This document shows, one piece after another, positions 35,270 through 48,137 of a stretch of DNA of 64,000 bases. The notes under the pieces are model-generated. The model saw only the letters and a list, made by a program, of their open reading frames with translations. It searched no databases and was not told the DNA's origin. A program made the position numbers and the translations under genes. Position 1 is the stretch's first letter. Every line of letters starts with the position of its first letter. Source of the stretch: Lineus longissimus (Eukaryota; Nemertea; Pilidiophora; Heteronemertea; Lineidae). Where the stretch lies: assembly GCF_910592395.1 (NCBI RefSeq), contig NC_088317.1, forward strand, positions 18,276,039 to 18,340,038, given 5' to 3'.

Positions 35270-35745
35270 CTTTTCCAATTACCACACATAGGATATTCTC
35301 TGGTTATTTGCCCCAGAACAGTGGTAAAGAACTGTACTAGACTGACCAGTGGTAGTATAGTCGTATATTATGTATGGTATCATCTCAAGCATGAAAAGAA
35401 GTTGCAGAAAACACATCCAAGATGTCAGACAGTGGTTAGGAAAGAAGTTTTATCTTTCATTGGGCCAGACAATACCCGCAGCAACCCAACGCAGATCAGA
35501 GTTTTCCAATTACCATTCATAGGAGATTCTTCGGTCATTTTCCCAGAACAATTGTAAAGAACCAAGCTTATACCATTTGTAGTAAATTTTATAGTGTATA
35601 CTCTCATAAACAAGAAAGGAAGTGGTGAACAATACATCCGAGATGACAGACTATGCTTGGGAAAGAAGGTTTATCATTGACTGTGGCAAGACATTGCCCA
35701 CAGCATAGACTCTATTGTTAGCAATGACTGCTAGTAAAGAACATA
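35270..35745. repeat. Diverged tandem duplication, period ~231 bp, 2+ copies
   Basis: TTTTCCAATTACCACACATA, CCCCAGAACAGTGGTAAAGA, ACACATCCAAGATG, TTAGGAAAGAAG and CCAGACAATACCCGCAGCA recur about 231 nt later as TTTTCCAATTACCATTCATA, CCCAGAACAATTGTAAAGA, ATACATCCGAGATG, TTGGGAAAGAAG and CAAGACATTGCCCACAGCA. A partial third copy (AGTAAAGAAC at 35733) abuts the ATC microsatellite. I recognise no coding content. Confidence 0.75.
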
Positions 35746-35780
35746 AGTATAAAGAGTTTTAGAGAGACCTATACTGCCCC

Positions 35781-35832
35781 ATCATCAGCATCATCTTCAT
35801 TATCATCATCATCTTCATCATCATCATCATCT

Positions 35833-35896
<64 letters not shown>

Positions 35897-35905
35897 CATC
35901 ATCAT
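35781..35905 (+). repeat. (ATC)n microsatellite, ~125 bp, with interruptions
   Basis: A nearly pure ATC trinucleotide tract is broken by CTTC, ACC and AGC variants. On the minus strand it gives a spurious poly-methionine frame. It directly follows the 231 bp tandem duplication. Confidence 0.95.
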
Positions 35906-38476
35906 TGCTGGCGTGATCACGCTATTAGATTTTTGCGAAAAGTATGAAATCCACTGTCCATATGTGTTCAATCGTTTACTCGCCCTGTCATAGAGACTCG
36001 GGTACAAAGGATCATGGCTCTTAGTCTTATCCAAAGACCCTCGTTACTCTAACTCATAATCAGCCTCAAGAAATATTGGTTCCTTACAACCCACGCCTCC
36101 TCATCCAGAAATATGACCCTGGGTTTCCCCTTAGCTCTTCTGCATGGTGGCAAGCAGCGCTAAACAACTAGTCGATGAGATTTGAAAGTACTAATAGAGG
36201 TGTCGGCTAACTAGGATTCTAATGAGTAAAATTCAGCTCTTTCTATACCAGCGCCCTCAGGAAAGGAACTGTCTGACTTACGGGGGCAGCCTTTGTAGCA
36301 GTATTTGCCTTGACATCTCTTTCTAGGCTGCACTTAACGACTCAGCAACACCCCTAAAGTAACTGTACTTGCGCATCAATGCAGCTTCACAGCACAGGGT
36401 TGCTGACAAGAAAACTCCAATGCCCCAACAAGATTTACAAGTGTTACAACAACATCGAATCACCCGGCATTTCTGTTATAAATCTATCGGGTATCATTCC
36501 AGCTGATGAATACATTGTTGTGGTTCAGACTCGGAATAAGTCAATATCGACGGACGCGAAGTGCTGATCGTGCAGCAGCTGTGTGTACAATATGGTGTTA
36601 TGACTTCTCCTAATGACAGAATTGGGACAATTGAGGATAGAAATCGACAATAGTCAGAATGGCAGGAGTCGAGTCGAAATGAACACATGTTGTACCCTGG
36701 TGAGACGGGCCTATTGTCATCGAGGAATGCACTCGATACTCTGAATTGTATCTTGCACTAATTGAAATTGAATTGGCTTCTCTATGTGTTGTTTAACTCT
36801 CAAAAGGGGTACACTGTTCGTAATTACTGGTGGTCCAGGAATATAGAAATACACTTATACACAATACTGTAGAGCCGTTACCATGCATGCAACTTGGTGT
36901 ATACAGCATGTGTTTGACTATCTATACTCAACGGCAATGTTGAAATTCGTATCAAGCACAATTTTCAAATTCGATTATAAATTTCAAATGTTTAACGAAC
37001 GGCGGAGGCCTTAAACCTGCAGGGCATTTGAGTTAGTTCCAGAGCAACCTTATCTTTAATCCCATACATAGTCTCGGCTGCCATTGCCTGGCTGACGAAC
37101 CAAGACTTTCCCTTTCGATTTTGAAGTTCCTCGTAGCCAATCAGGGCTTTGGAAGCCTTCTCCAATAAATGGAGCTGAAATGGCACTTTCTATCTCACAG
37201 TCAGCTTCTCATTCACACACATGATGCAGTAAAGATTGCCATCTTCCCCACCACATCGGTATTCGATACCAGAAGTTGTTCCTTACTTGAGCTGCGCCCA
37301 AAGAACTTGAGATGAACTTACTACATGAAGGAGGGTTTTTTAAAAAGTTTCTACTGAACTCGATACAGAATCCAATAGTGGAGAAATCTTGATGAAGACC
37401 GGATGGAGCGTTTGGGTTTTCAGATATGAATATATGTAACGTAAAAAAATTTAAAGGCTTGGTTTCCTCACTCACGTACATTGTTAATGAGTGTCCCTCA
37501 AGTACCTTGAAATATCCATGGCCTTAGTGCAGAAATTTATCATGCCAGCAAAAGTGACTTGAATATTGTTTCCAGATTGTTGTACACAACAGAATTGTTA
37601 AGCGCTTTCACAAAGTTGAAAAAACCCAAATTCAATTTCAAATTTGCAATATTTGAATGAATGAATCTGACTTTTAATACCAAGGCTTCCACCGGAAAGA
37701 AAGGACTTGCATCTTATTCACTGTACAGGTTTTTGTTTCATGCCAAATTGGTGCAACTAACTAGTGCATCTTATACAATCAAAAGTGCATTATGGAACAA
37801 ATCTAAAGTGAAACAACTCAAGAGTTCATTCCAGCTTAAGTTGACCAAGTTTTGTACTAAGTAATAAATGCACAACCAGTAGAAGTAACAAAACTAATGC
37901 TACATGTGTTCGACAATCATCTTGCAGATAACTTCCAAATCCACTCAACCAGCTGCTAAAGTACGACAACATTCTCAACGATTTAAAAGATATTGATGAA
38001 ATTCGAGTATTTCTGCACGTCTAATGTATTCCGCTACTTAAAGTGAAGATCTTGTCAAATAGTGTGTGAATGTAGTGAAAGTGATGCTGCTAATGACATT
38101 ATGCAACTTCGATGTCAGTGCATTTTTGCGAGTTTTTTGGTTAGACATTTTAGCGCTTGTACCAATGACAATGTTTGAAGATCAGTCTTAGCATGATGCC
38201 AACCTTGCCGAACAAATCCCGTCAAAGGAAGATTTGACTCAAAACAATATCACATTTTACATCGAGTAACATATTCATAATTACTTGCTTACTAACTTAC
38301 TTACTTACTTACACCATTCTCAGTGGTTTTGTCTACTTGACTTGGCAACTGCAAATGGGGTCCAAGGATAATATTTCATTGTTATTGTTGAATCTTACAG
38401 CAATATCACACTCACAGACACATTGACAGTGCACCCAGAGTCCCATCTTCATAGCATGTCCGCACCCCCTAAAAGG

Positions 38477-38590
38477 GTCAACTCATAATGAGGTGGCATG
38501 GGACTCATAGCCTGTCCACTCATAGTGCGGGTAGCATCGGACTGATACCTTGTAAACTCATAATGTGTGTACCACGAACCCTTGTCATAG
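38477..38590 (+). repeat. Imperfect tandem repeat, ~37 bp x 3
   Basis: Units begin GTCAACTCATAATG (38477), GTCCACTCATAGTG (38513) and GTAAACTCATAATG (38552). Each contains a G-rich or GTG middle, and the first two also carry GGACT near the end. Spacing is 36 and 39 nt. A weaker unit may precede them. Confidence 0.65.
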
Positions 38591-40049
38591 TATTTCCTCA
38601 TCTGCCTGTAGTACCCAACAATTCTCATCTTTCATACTTGAGCCATGAGTCTGTTTTCGCATATGATACCTAAATGGCCTTGCTAAATGGTATTGTGATG
38701 GTTGCCTAATGACCTATATCAAATCCCCTGCACTTAGCAGCTTTACCTCGTAAGTCAAGGCGATACCATCTCACATGATACCTAACTTGCCAGTATTCCT
38801 AAATTATTGATTCTACTGGCTAATTAGGTGCAGGTATAACTTCCCCTGCCTGATCAAGGGATATCATAACAGCAACTTTTGTCTCCCGTCTCCATAAACT
38901 TTTGGCTTGGTCGTTCTCCCACTGGGGCGAGATCTTGGTTTACTCAACCAAGATGATAATGAGTCATAAGAATATCACAATACGCCGTAACGAGTAATGG
39001 ACTGGTGTTCTTGAAGCTTTGATTAAACACGAGTAATTAGTGACCAGCGGTACGGACGACCAATCCTAGCGTAATATTGGAATCTTGTTACCTTCTTGGT
39101 GTTTACTCGGGTTAGGTGACAGACACGCTGTTATGATTAATGAGCTAATGAAGCATGTACTTGGGAGACTAAACGTGGTGACTTTACTTCTTAAAAGATA
39201 GGAGCATGACCGAGATTGACATCAAATGAGTCAACATTGGCAAACAAATGCTTAAAACATCTCATAATAGATAGTTTCAGACTTGGTAGAGTGGAGTGCA
39301 GTGTGTTCATTTAACCAGAAGTGCATCAACTGACGCTGCATTCCGGCAATGTGACATGGCATAATTCCCCCTGCAAAAAGTTCTGATCGATCTGATCTTA
39401 TATGTCCTTATATAACCCCGAGATGGCCATTCGCAGATTTCTTTAACATAGATAACAATTTCGAGAAAAAAGCAATTAACTTTCGGTGTTCCTATAAGCT
39501 CTTATATTACCGGGCAGTTCCATCGAGCTATTGCATGCTGACCATTAATGGGCTCTCGAATTGATCACTAATTAGCAGCTTCATCGTTAACGGACTAGAA
39601 GAGATCAATTCAGGTACGAATGCAAGCTTAATGAGCCTGAAGCCCACACGAAAAAATCATTTCGAGTGAACACCGCCGTAATGAGCAAGATTGACTCTTT
39701 ACCAGCTAATATGATGACATCTTCTTAACCCAATCAAGATACCAAGGTCGTTGTATTGGGTTTGAGGATAGTACCTGTGATAGCCATTATATACACTTAA
39801 TATTGCGTCAAAATCATTTTAAGAGTAATAAACAATGAGTGGTCATATCAGTTTATTGTATTTGATGGAACAGCTGTCCACATTGGACCAGTACCTCAAT
39901 AAAAGATGGTCAAAGACAAAAAGCAATATCCTGCCTAAGAAACACGACACCACTCGTAATCAAATCAAGGGGATCTTAAAAGGGTCAATGGGCTGAAATA
40001 GCACAGGTCATCTTCGCTTTTAAGTGGGAGTAACTCCTAATTGCCGGCA

Positions 40050-40147
40050 GCCTTTGTGACCACTGCAAGAGATCGTCAAAAAGCCTTTTACTGACCACTG
40101 CTACAGATCACCAAAGAGGCTTGTACTCACCACAAGAGATGACAATT
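40050..40147 (+). repeat. Imperfect tandem repeat, ~34 bp x 3
   Basis: Units: GCCTTTGTGACCACTGCAAG AGATCGTC..., GCCTTTTACTGACCACTGCT ACAGATCACC..., and GGCTTGTACTCACCACAAGA GATGAC. They begin at about 40050, 40083 and 40118. It is non-coding. Confidence 0.65.
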
Positions 40148-43100
40148 AAACATCAAGAAGAATACTCAACATAGCCTGAACTACTTTCTTTTCGTGCTGA
40201 TGTAGTATTTTTTGGTAAGCTATGCATAACGATGCTTATAAACACTACACAGACAACATTTTCCGCCAGGACACCACTGCTCTTTTTAACCTCTGTTTTC
40301 GTCGCTATCACTCACGCATATTACTCTCACCTCATCAAAAGAGGTTCATAAAAGACACCGTGCAAAACGTGTCAAACCAAATAAATGAAACATCGACGCG
40401 TTGTCACGATAAGGAAGGATGCTTCTGATGAATGCAAGCAGCCTTTTCATTAATCACCAAGATTGGGGTGGGATAAAGCAGCGGTGCCAGCTTGTCCATC
40501 AAATTAGGTGAGGCAAGTCACTGAGGTATCCTACTACCACTTTGATGTGGCCCAAGAGTGTTTGCCAGCATCATGCACGGATTCTCCGTGCCACTAGACA
40601 TTTTGTTTGATTCATTCAGCATAACCGAGTTTGTTTTGTGCAAAGTCACTTTCAACGGAGACGGTTGTATCATGTGACACATTAGGGGTCAAATTCTGCA
40701 TGATGTTGACTTGTTTGATGTTTGGTATCCATGATAACTGAATTATTTCGTTTTGTGGTTGTTCCTTTGGAAAAAGCGTAACACGATCATGGTGAACCTA
40801 TTACTTAACTCTTGCTCTGAGGTTAGACGATGAAACACACACAAACCTTTCATGTTTGATAATGATTGATAAAGAAAAAGAGAGGTAGTTTTTGCAATTT
40901 TGCAGTTTTAGTTTTGATTTAAAGTGGCATAATACCTCAAATGCAACATTCCATGCGTTAATTTGTTTCACGTGGCTGAGATTGTTAACATATCCTCTGA
41001 CTTCGTGAGGAGAGTGATCTAAAACCTCATGACAAACACATCTCGGTAATGTTTTATTTGCCAACTATTAGCCCACAGCTAGCAGTGGCACAATCCGCTA
41101 GACCATTTGACTTATCTGACAACAAATCATGATATATGCTAGCCACAATTAGATTGAGACATGATTCTTTAGTCAAGAAGGAAAATTGGCTCGCTTTATT
41201 GTCATTTTAACAGACAAATTCCAGTCATAATTTGAATAATTTGAAATTGAAAACAGTCACAGATTCACCCCAAATTATCTTCGACATCTATACTGTTTAA
41301 AGCTGAAAAATCTGACTATCCATACTACATAACAAAGCAATGACATATTGTCAGGATACAAACAAATCCATTACCCAGACTAGAATCGTTGACCTTTAAT
41401 CTGCGAGCAGCAATTTTTCATTTGTTTAGTGCAATTAGACATGAATTTGCCATCAAATCAAAGAATTTTGAGCACCATTTATCCTGACGTAAAAGTGAGA
41501 CAATCTGTGTTTTTCTTGAGAGAATGCAAGCTAATCTATTAAACATGTCATACGGATGATACAAAGGGGATGGAACTTAAACAGTTACTTTTTTTCTCGC
41601 GCTTCTTGATCAGACATGCTAGACATAAATTCTTCGCCAAAAAATCTCCCATCTTTGATTACTATAACGACACACAATGACGAAACCTAAGTTGTTACAA
41701 AAGCTTTATCTAATCCATAAAACATGCCACAATGACCTTTAGCTAGGTGACCACACTTTTTCCTGATTAGATGCTCCACTGAAACAAATGCTAATCCGCT
41801 CGGCAGCGGCCATGACAAACGATGCGTTTAGGCCGATAAGCAGAAAGACAAATTGGTAATCATGGATGACGAATCGCTATATAATTACGGCGTCTTTTCT
41901 TCGAGAATATCATATCGGAAATAGCGTCTTTTGGAGTCTTAAGAAGTGTCGTTGTTTTTTTCGGCGGACATCTTAGATGATTATTTTTAGGCGGCTTCCG
42001 TATAAGAAGCAATCGCGGTACGGCGCTTTTCTTTTACGGTTTAGACCACCACATTAATTTCTTGAAGGAATACTCCAACGAGTTTGATTAGGTGTGCATG
42101 TGATCTCAGGGCCCTAACTGATAATATTGAACCAGGCAAGGCTGAGTGGAATCCAGTATCACCACAATTCACGTCACCACTCACATATTATCCTTTTAAT
42201 TCAGACGAGATGCTACCAAATTGTTTGCCCCCATATTACTGTTGTTACAGCAAAGTTTTTGGACATAGCCTTTCATTCTTGGTAATGCAATGTATCCCAG
42301 CTTGGAAAAATACATTTTGGAACCGAGCCAGTGTGATGAAATCCCAGTCGTGGCGCAGTTCACAGCCACAACTCGTGAAGATTCACGTCAGGTTTGGATG
42401 CCTCTTCAAACCTTGGAACCAGACGCAGGAATATCAACGTGAATGCGATATGAATATTTCATATGAAAATTTGCGGATGTTATCCAAATAAGTTCATTTT
42501 TCTCAAAGCAGCAAAAAGTGTCGCAGGTATTTTGCCTCCCAATTTGGAGAATCAGTAGTCTCAATCAGTGGGGCAATACCAAACCAGGCTTTAGAAGCAA
42601 AATCAATATGCATAATAACCTTAGTGTGACGAAAAACAGAGGTGAACATAACTTAAAGTCTAATATCAGATTATCCATAAAAGGATAGCGGCCGAATAAG
42701 TGAAGCCGATTTTCACGAGGGTATGCCTCAAAATGAAGTGAAAACTAACACAAATTGATGTATTGTCTCTCTCTCACAATGCCATACCCCAAAGACAGTC
42801 GCCCCCACGTAGCGGCTGCTGTAGTTTTGTTCGGCTAAAGCACATGTCTATAATCTTTATATGATTATATCATCCAAGGTCGTGTGAGGCACATCTCAGA
42901 AGCCATTGACAAACCATTGAGCTTTTACTCATTTCTTCCATGACATTTTTATCAACGTGACCAATGAAGTTGTTTCTGGTACATTGCACGAACTTATGAG
43001 AGGGCCTACAATGCATAGTTATAGGAGATCAGGAAAACTCTCATTGAAATGACCGTCTAAGTTATGCCATAGAGGACTAGACCGGGGAAATTTATATACA

Positions 43101-44001
43101 AGTTTGTTATCAGCTTCTCCTGTAAGTCTTCAATTACATTTTTGAGCATGCCATATTGCACAGAAGCCATACTGATCTTTAGGCTCCAAAACCGCATCCG
43201 ATTTTTCTTACCGATAAAGAGACAAGACCAGGAACTAAGAGGATGGGATGTTCTGTTTAATCTGTCTCAAGGACATCAAGATAAGGAAGGCGGGCAGCAA
43301 AAAAATAAGATCATATTCCAGGGATCTGTGAATTTATACGACCTTGAGCAATCTACCTTATCTTTCAAAGCTTCCAGCTAAAGGTATCATCAATCCTGAC
43401 ACTCTGCCACTACTGGCATTAGCTGCACCCAAAAAAGCTCCAAAACAAAATGTCAAGTTGAAGTATGAAGTCAACACTGCCGCAGATTCGAAATTGTCCC
43501 TACCTCACCAGTTTACCAGTTACTGATTCAGCTAACTCACCTGTGAATGATAAAATGATAGAAATATGAACGCAATGAGAAAACGCGGTGACGAAAACAA
43601 TGGAAAGAGTGGGTGTAATGGAATATTCTGAAAAAGCTATAACTAGCGATGCAGGCAAGGTATATGTAAAAAAGCATTACGTAAAGGCGGCAATTTTCTC
43701 ATCCACTATCATAATGGAACTCTGGAGCCTTTGTGACCTTGGTTTTGATGTAAAAAGATTGGTATTTCATGTTCATCTTACTTTATTCAGCGCTCTACAA
43801 ACAAGTTATTTTTGTCGTTGTAACCTGCAACGCTGTGTTAACACAGCCAAGACAACTTGGCGATTGCAAGAGTTTGGATAGTGACAGGAAAAATATTTCC
43901 AATCAGAGTTCCAATCTGATCATTTCTGATCAGTACCCATTTCCAGACCTGGGTGAAGTATGGTATGGAAGACAAAGAGACTTCCCTAGACTCTCATGCT
44001 G

Positions 44002-44075
44002 ACTGTGGGGTTTGAACCAGGGACCTCGTGACTGCTAGTGGATAGTCCAAACCACTAGCTTACAGCGGCCACCAG
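44002..44075 (-). mobile_element. tRNA-derived SINE head, minus strand
   Basis: On the minus strand TGGTGGCCGCTGTAAGCTAG (box-A region) is followed by GACTATCCACTAGC, then GGTCCCTGGTTCAAACCCCA (box B). This is the familiar tRNA-like head of invertebrate SINEs, with an A-to-B distance close to that of a tRNA. The T-stem is imperfect and no acceptor stem forms. A tail could not be defined. Confidence 0.6.
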
Positions 44076-45936
44076 TTTGTTTAGAGTTTTATTCAGAAAT
44101 CTTTACAATTGTAGCCCAAGGGAGCCTTTTACTGAGGCAAAATCGACATTTGAAGATTCCAGGGATAGTTTTAAATGAAAGCGTTGCTAGGAAACTTGAA
44201 ATCAATTTGAAGTAGTCCCCAACAGGAGGCGAGCAGTAGAGTTCACCGACTACAAGGCCAGCTACCGCATCATCGATGAGAAAACCCCCACGGTATTCTC
44301 ACTGGCACGCCTAATTGCAAACATGAAATTAGTAGTTGTATCCAGTGTCCATGAGGGAGGACTATCAGCATTTCTCTCAATATCTCAAAGTTGAGACGGG
44401 GTGACCACTTTGTGCGTAGGCCGAGGGTGATCTGTGGAGTGGCCGAGATTCGTTGAAACCCGCCGTATTACACTCATCTGTTCAAGGTGAGAGAGACACT
44501 TGTCGACGTGGCCATATCTGTGTTCAAGCAGTGGATTGTAGAGCGAGATGAAGCTGATTCTTGAATATCGAACAGGGCCTTTTTTATAGCGGGACGTCAA
44601 CGACAGGCCCCCCCCTTCATAACATCTGTTAGGCAAGTACGCCAGACATGCTAGATGTCAATGTCATCCAACACGAAACGCTCATCCATGCAGACACAAC
44701 CAATCCCTAAAGCCACATTTAACCAATCCTAAGATTTTTGGAGTCAAAATAATCCCTCTAGAGATAGCTAGGATACACTGATATCCCGTCAATTAATCAA
44801 ACAAGTATCATGCAAGAGGTGCCTAACTATAAATTATGCTGGTTCCTCACTGGGAACGACGGCAACACACCATGACCTTCATCTAAACTCAGTTGTGATT
44901 TATTGAGAGCCTCGACAGACAGGATGCAAATTTCGCATCAGCTTCCCAAAGTACATCATGTTGAAGGTGAAGTCCAACCTAATTCATTACCCATTAATGA
45001 TCCAATAGTACTTGAACTTGAATCGTAGTACTTATATTTCAAGTAGTGAGAATACTTCTTCATTTGAAATTTGTGTAACAAGCTCATGTGCTTCACCTCT
45101 TCGTATGGGTGAAAGTCAGGATGGATAGATCTTCCCTTTCTGGCACTATTGCCAATAAAGTTCTTTCAATGCAAGGTAGTGTTGTTTGGCCTAGTAAAAG
45201 CTACTTATAAAATCTTCGGCATCTAAGTCCATTTCTTCTGGTGCCTAGCTATGCAAAAGGCTTCAGGGCCTCCAGGGGTACGTATCTCCAAATCGTGTTC
45301 ATGACGAACTCCCAAAGCTTTCATTTCTTAGGTTGGATACACTGACTTCCAGCAGTAGCAATAACTCTGACACTTTTAAGTCGCACTTTTCAGCTCTGCA
45401 TTACCTTTGACAGACACTGCTTGAGTCGTCGATCACGATCACCAAGATTTTATATTTCTAAATCGTTTAATTCCAATGATCTGTCTTCGCCCTTTCTGGG
45501 ATGCCGTTGCATGAAAGATTTATACTCTGTGGTCCCATCAACATGTATGATTGATAACCTGAATCTCGTCTGGTGCAATGCCAATTATTATAGTAACAGA
45601 CAGCGTATTCAGACAATCAGGTTTGATTGGCCCGGGTGATACCTGAATTACTAGTTTTATTGTTGCCACTTCATCCTCGTCAGGTGGGCTAATAAAACAG
45701 TACTCTTGATGATTATAACACCACGGACAGTGGCTGTCATGAGAATCCATATGAAAACTTTTGTACAGGCAGTTACTATCAGTTGAAAGCTAATAAACTG
45801 CGTTTCACTAACGTTTTTTTAATCAATTTATCCCTGTTTTCATTATTCAGCCCCGTCAGTGTTGGACATGCTGGGTAATTTTTCCGAATTTTGAACCAGT
45901 GATAAAATTCAGCAATTTCGGCGGGAAAACCTGATA

Positions 45937-46041
45937 ATGCATTTTGTCCCCGGGTTTTCAACTTCACTAACGCGACCACCCCGGTAACGCGACCATTCAA
46001 CCTTGGTCCCATGAGTGGTCGTGTTACCGGGTCCACTAGTT
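45937..46041 (-). repeat. Dispersed hairpin repeat, copy 2
   Basis: Core CACTAACGCGACCACCC, GGTAACGCGACCATTC, AACCTTGGTCCCAT, GAGTGGTCGTGTTACC. The 16-mer GGTAACGCGACCATTC and the inverted GAGTGGTCGTGTTACC pair over 14 of 16 positions around a 14 nt loop, and a third direct copy lies just upstream. It shares more than 70 bp with 34259-34372. Small frames through both copies read similar peptides only because the DNA is similar. Confidence 0.75.
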
Positions 46042-47254
46042 TGTTCGAGGCAAGTGTTAACAAGATGTAATCTACATGCCATGCATCTGGGGCTCGGTCT
46101 TTTCAACACAGAATCCAGTCACAACTCTTCACCCCTGTCAATTTCCTGAAGTCAACACTTCGATAGATGCTACCATAGCAAGGTCGTAATTGCTTGTTGA
46201 TGCTAGCGACCCCATGGAGGATGTGTTGATATTTTTAGCTGTCGACAATGCAAGAGAACATCTTGATACAAAATCAACATTTGGACAGTGGTGATGTACT
46301 TTGACTGAACTTGGACTTTAGCAGTTGACATCTGGGAAACATACTGGATACGTGCTCACTTTGACCCTTCCGGACAAAATTTTGGTCAATTTTGAACTTT
46401 TCGATTTCTTAGCCTAAATGATGTCAATTTCGGCTCCAGTTTGAAGTCAGTCAATCACGACGAAGGTATCCATTTAATCGGTGAAGTCAGTAAGTCAGTG
46501 CTTTGTGAAATATCAACCTGCTTAAATCCTTGAACCCTAATGATGGGGGAGGAGGTAAGGCCCCCGGGAATGGATCATGAGTTTGACATTTTGAGGCAAC
46601 AATAGATGAAGTAAGATGTATCCTAAGTACTATGTACTTTGATCCAGAAATTCGACCTCTCTTCTATAGGTAAGCAAGGCTCCCTTGGGTTTTGAAGCAA
46701 TTTCGGATTCAAAGGATGACACTGTAGTGGGGGTGGGAACATATTGCATAAATCATAGGAGCGTTATAAAAAAACACCTGCAAGCAATTTTAGAACCATA
46801 TTTGACGGTGTCGGCCTAAACATCATAGATGTCAAATATCTTTGCCTCATTTTTCTGAAAAAGGGACTGGTATTATCATTTAAAGGGGTACACTTAATAA
46901 GTAGTCTGCAAAAAGGTATATGCTGTATTACTGTCAGTGCAGTGCCATACCAAGGCAATAAATACAAGGTCGATGTCGTTAACCAAGTTAATAAATTCCC
47001 AGGCCTAACAGTAGTATGCACTTGGCCTATGTACACATATCATATAGAATATTCACCATCAAATTTACACTGGACATAGCGCACATGTTACTATGCACTA
47101 CTGTAAAATGCCGAAAGCAAAATCCTGTCCTAATTCGATATTTATAGCACATTTCCGTATTGCAAATATTTTCAATGCAAATTTCTACGAATTGTCTTAA
47201 GTTTGTCTGAGGCATGGAATGCCTTAACAGAACTATGACCAATACAAAGAGAGA
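46042..47254. other. Stretch without a supported gene
   Basis: No recognised coding sequence or clear repeat is visible. Scattered short open frames occur on the minus strand (46764-47242). Confidence 0.4.
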
Positions 47255-47437
47255 CTAGATGCATAGTGGTTTAAGTGCCATGCTCATGATCAAGAGGTTG
47301 CATGTCTGATTCTCGGAAGGATCACGATTTTGTCTTTGTGTCCATGAGAAAGGCACTAAGCCATGTTCCTCTACTTGCTTCCTTTTACCCGGAGGGGTTT
47401 ATAAATACAGTGTCTGATCAGGTAGACACTGCTGCTG
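47255..47437 (+). mobile_element. tRNA-derived SINE, near full length, old
   Basis: A box-A-like GATGCATAGTGGTTTAAGTG (47258) is followed by box-B-like GAGGTTGCATGTCTGATTCTC (47294). Next come ATCACGATTTTGTCTTTGTG and TCCATGAGAAAGGCACTAAG, which correspond to the GTGTCCTTGGGCAAGGCACT core I know from invertebrate SINEs. TTTATAAATACAGTGTCTGA fits the GTATAAATGGGTACCTG block that follows that core. Several core positions are mutated, so it is an old insertion. Confidence 0.7.
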
Positions 47438-48023
47438 AGAGCAGATAGGTACAGCCTCTTATGAACTGCTACTGCTAGTAATATTCTATTCTATCTGTAA
47501 TTTTTTCACACAAATATCCAGGTTTCGTGACTGAAGTGTGCCCACATTCTCTGATTAAAAATATGCTTTCATCGAACTCCTACTCATTCTCTGCAGTTCC
47601 GTTTAATTCTTCATAAAAAAAGGAAATTCATGAATGTTTCATTCACGTTAAAAAAATCACACAGATGCAATCAGAATTGGGTTCAATGCTACTGTAAAAA
47701 AAGAAGTGCGCATATAATATTGTCTATTTTAGGTGCAGCGTATGTCAAGCAAAACAATAAGTCTCTATTTCTCCCGGCACAAATATCACAAATAATTTAT
47801 CAGTTCAATAATAGTTTTACAAATACCATAAATATTATGCTTTTTGTGCATGTTCGCTTTGAAGAGCTTGATATTTTTTTGCATCAATTGGTTTGTGATG
47901 TTATGCACCATGTTGAGGATTGGGAGTGTGTGAGTGCAAAACATATGGTGCAGTGTTTGTTCTGAACTGCTGAAAACCTCGTTTGTCACAAGTCGCCTAG
48001 AGAAAATTCATTCATTGAATCTG

Positions 48024-48137
48024 ACTTGAAAACATGACACGACATGACATGGGAGTAAAAAGTGACAGCTGTGGTACCTTTACAGCTCGCTCTTGGGAAA
48101 TGACTTGTTTGTTCCCCTCACGAGTGGCATATGGTAA
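48024..48137 (+). repeat. Dispersed repeat shared with 61.4 kb, copy 1
   Basis: CTTGAAAACATGACACGACA TGACATGGGAG, then GTGACA, GGCTC-like CAGCTCGCTCTTGG and GAAATGACTTGTTTGTTC, ending CATATGGTAAG. The same order occurs at 61411-61523 with scattered differences. There is no coding or tRNA-like content. It may be an unclassified interspersed element. Confidence 0.65.

Larger units (their letters stand above)
35906..43999. other. Long stretch without a supported gene
   Basis: Open frames, including a 135-codon one at 42084-42491 that starts with TTG, show no recognised domains. Short repeats are the (TTAC)n patch at about 38283-38311 and the two ~35 bp arrays listed separately. Otherwise nothing is recognised. 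Confidence 0.45.

Noticed and set aside
35759-36034. Minus-strand frame with long poly-methionine runs
   Set aside because: It is the translation of the (ATC)n microsatellite, not a protein gene.
42084-42491. 135-codon plus-strand open frame
   Set aside because: It starts with TTG and has no domain, Kozak context or splice signals. A few frames this long are expected by chance in 64 kb of six-frame sequence.
47630-47965. 111-codon plus-strand open frame
   Set aside because: Low complexity, AT-driven composition, no recognised motif. A minus-strand frame overlaps it.
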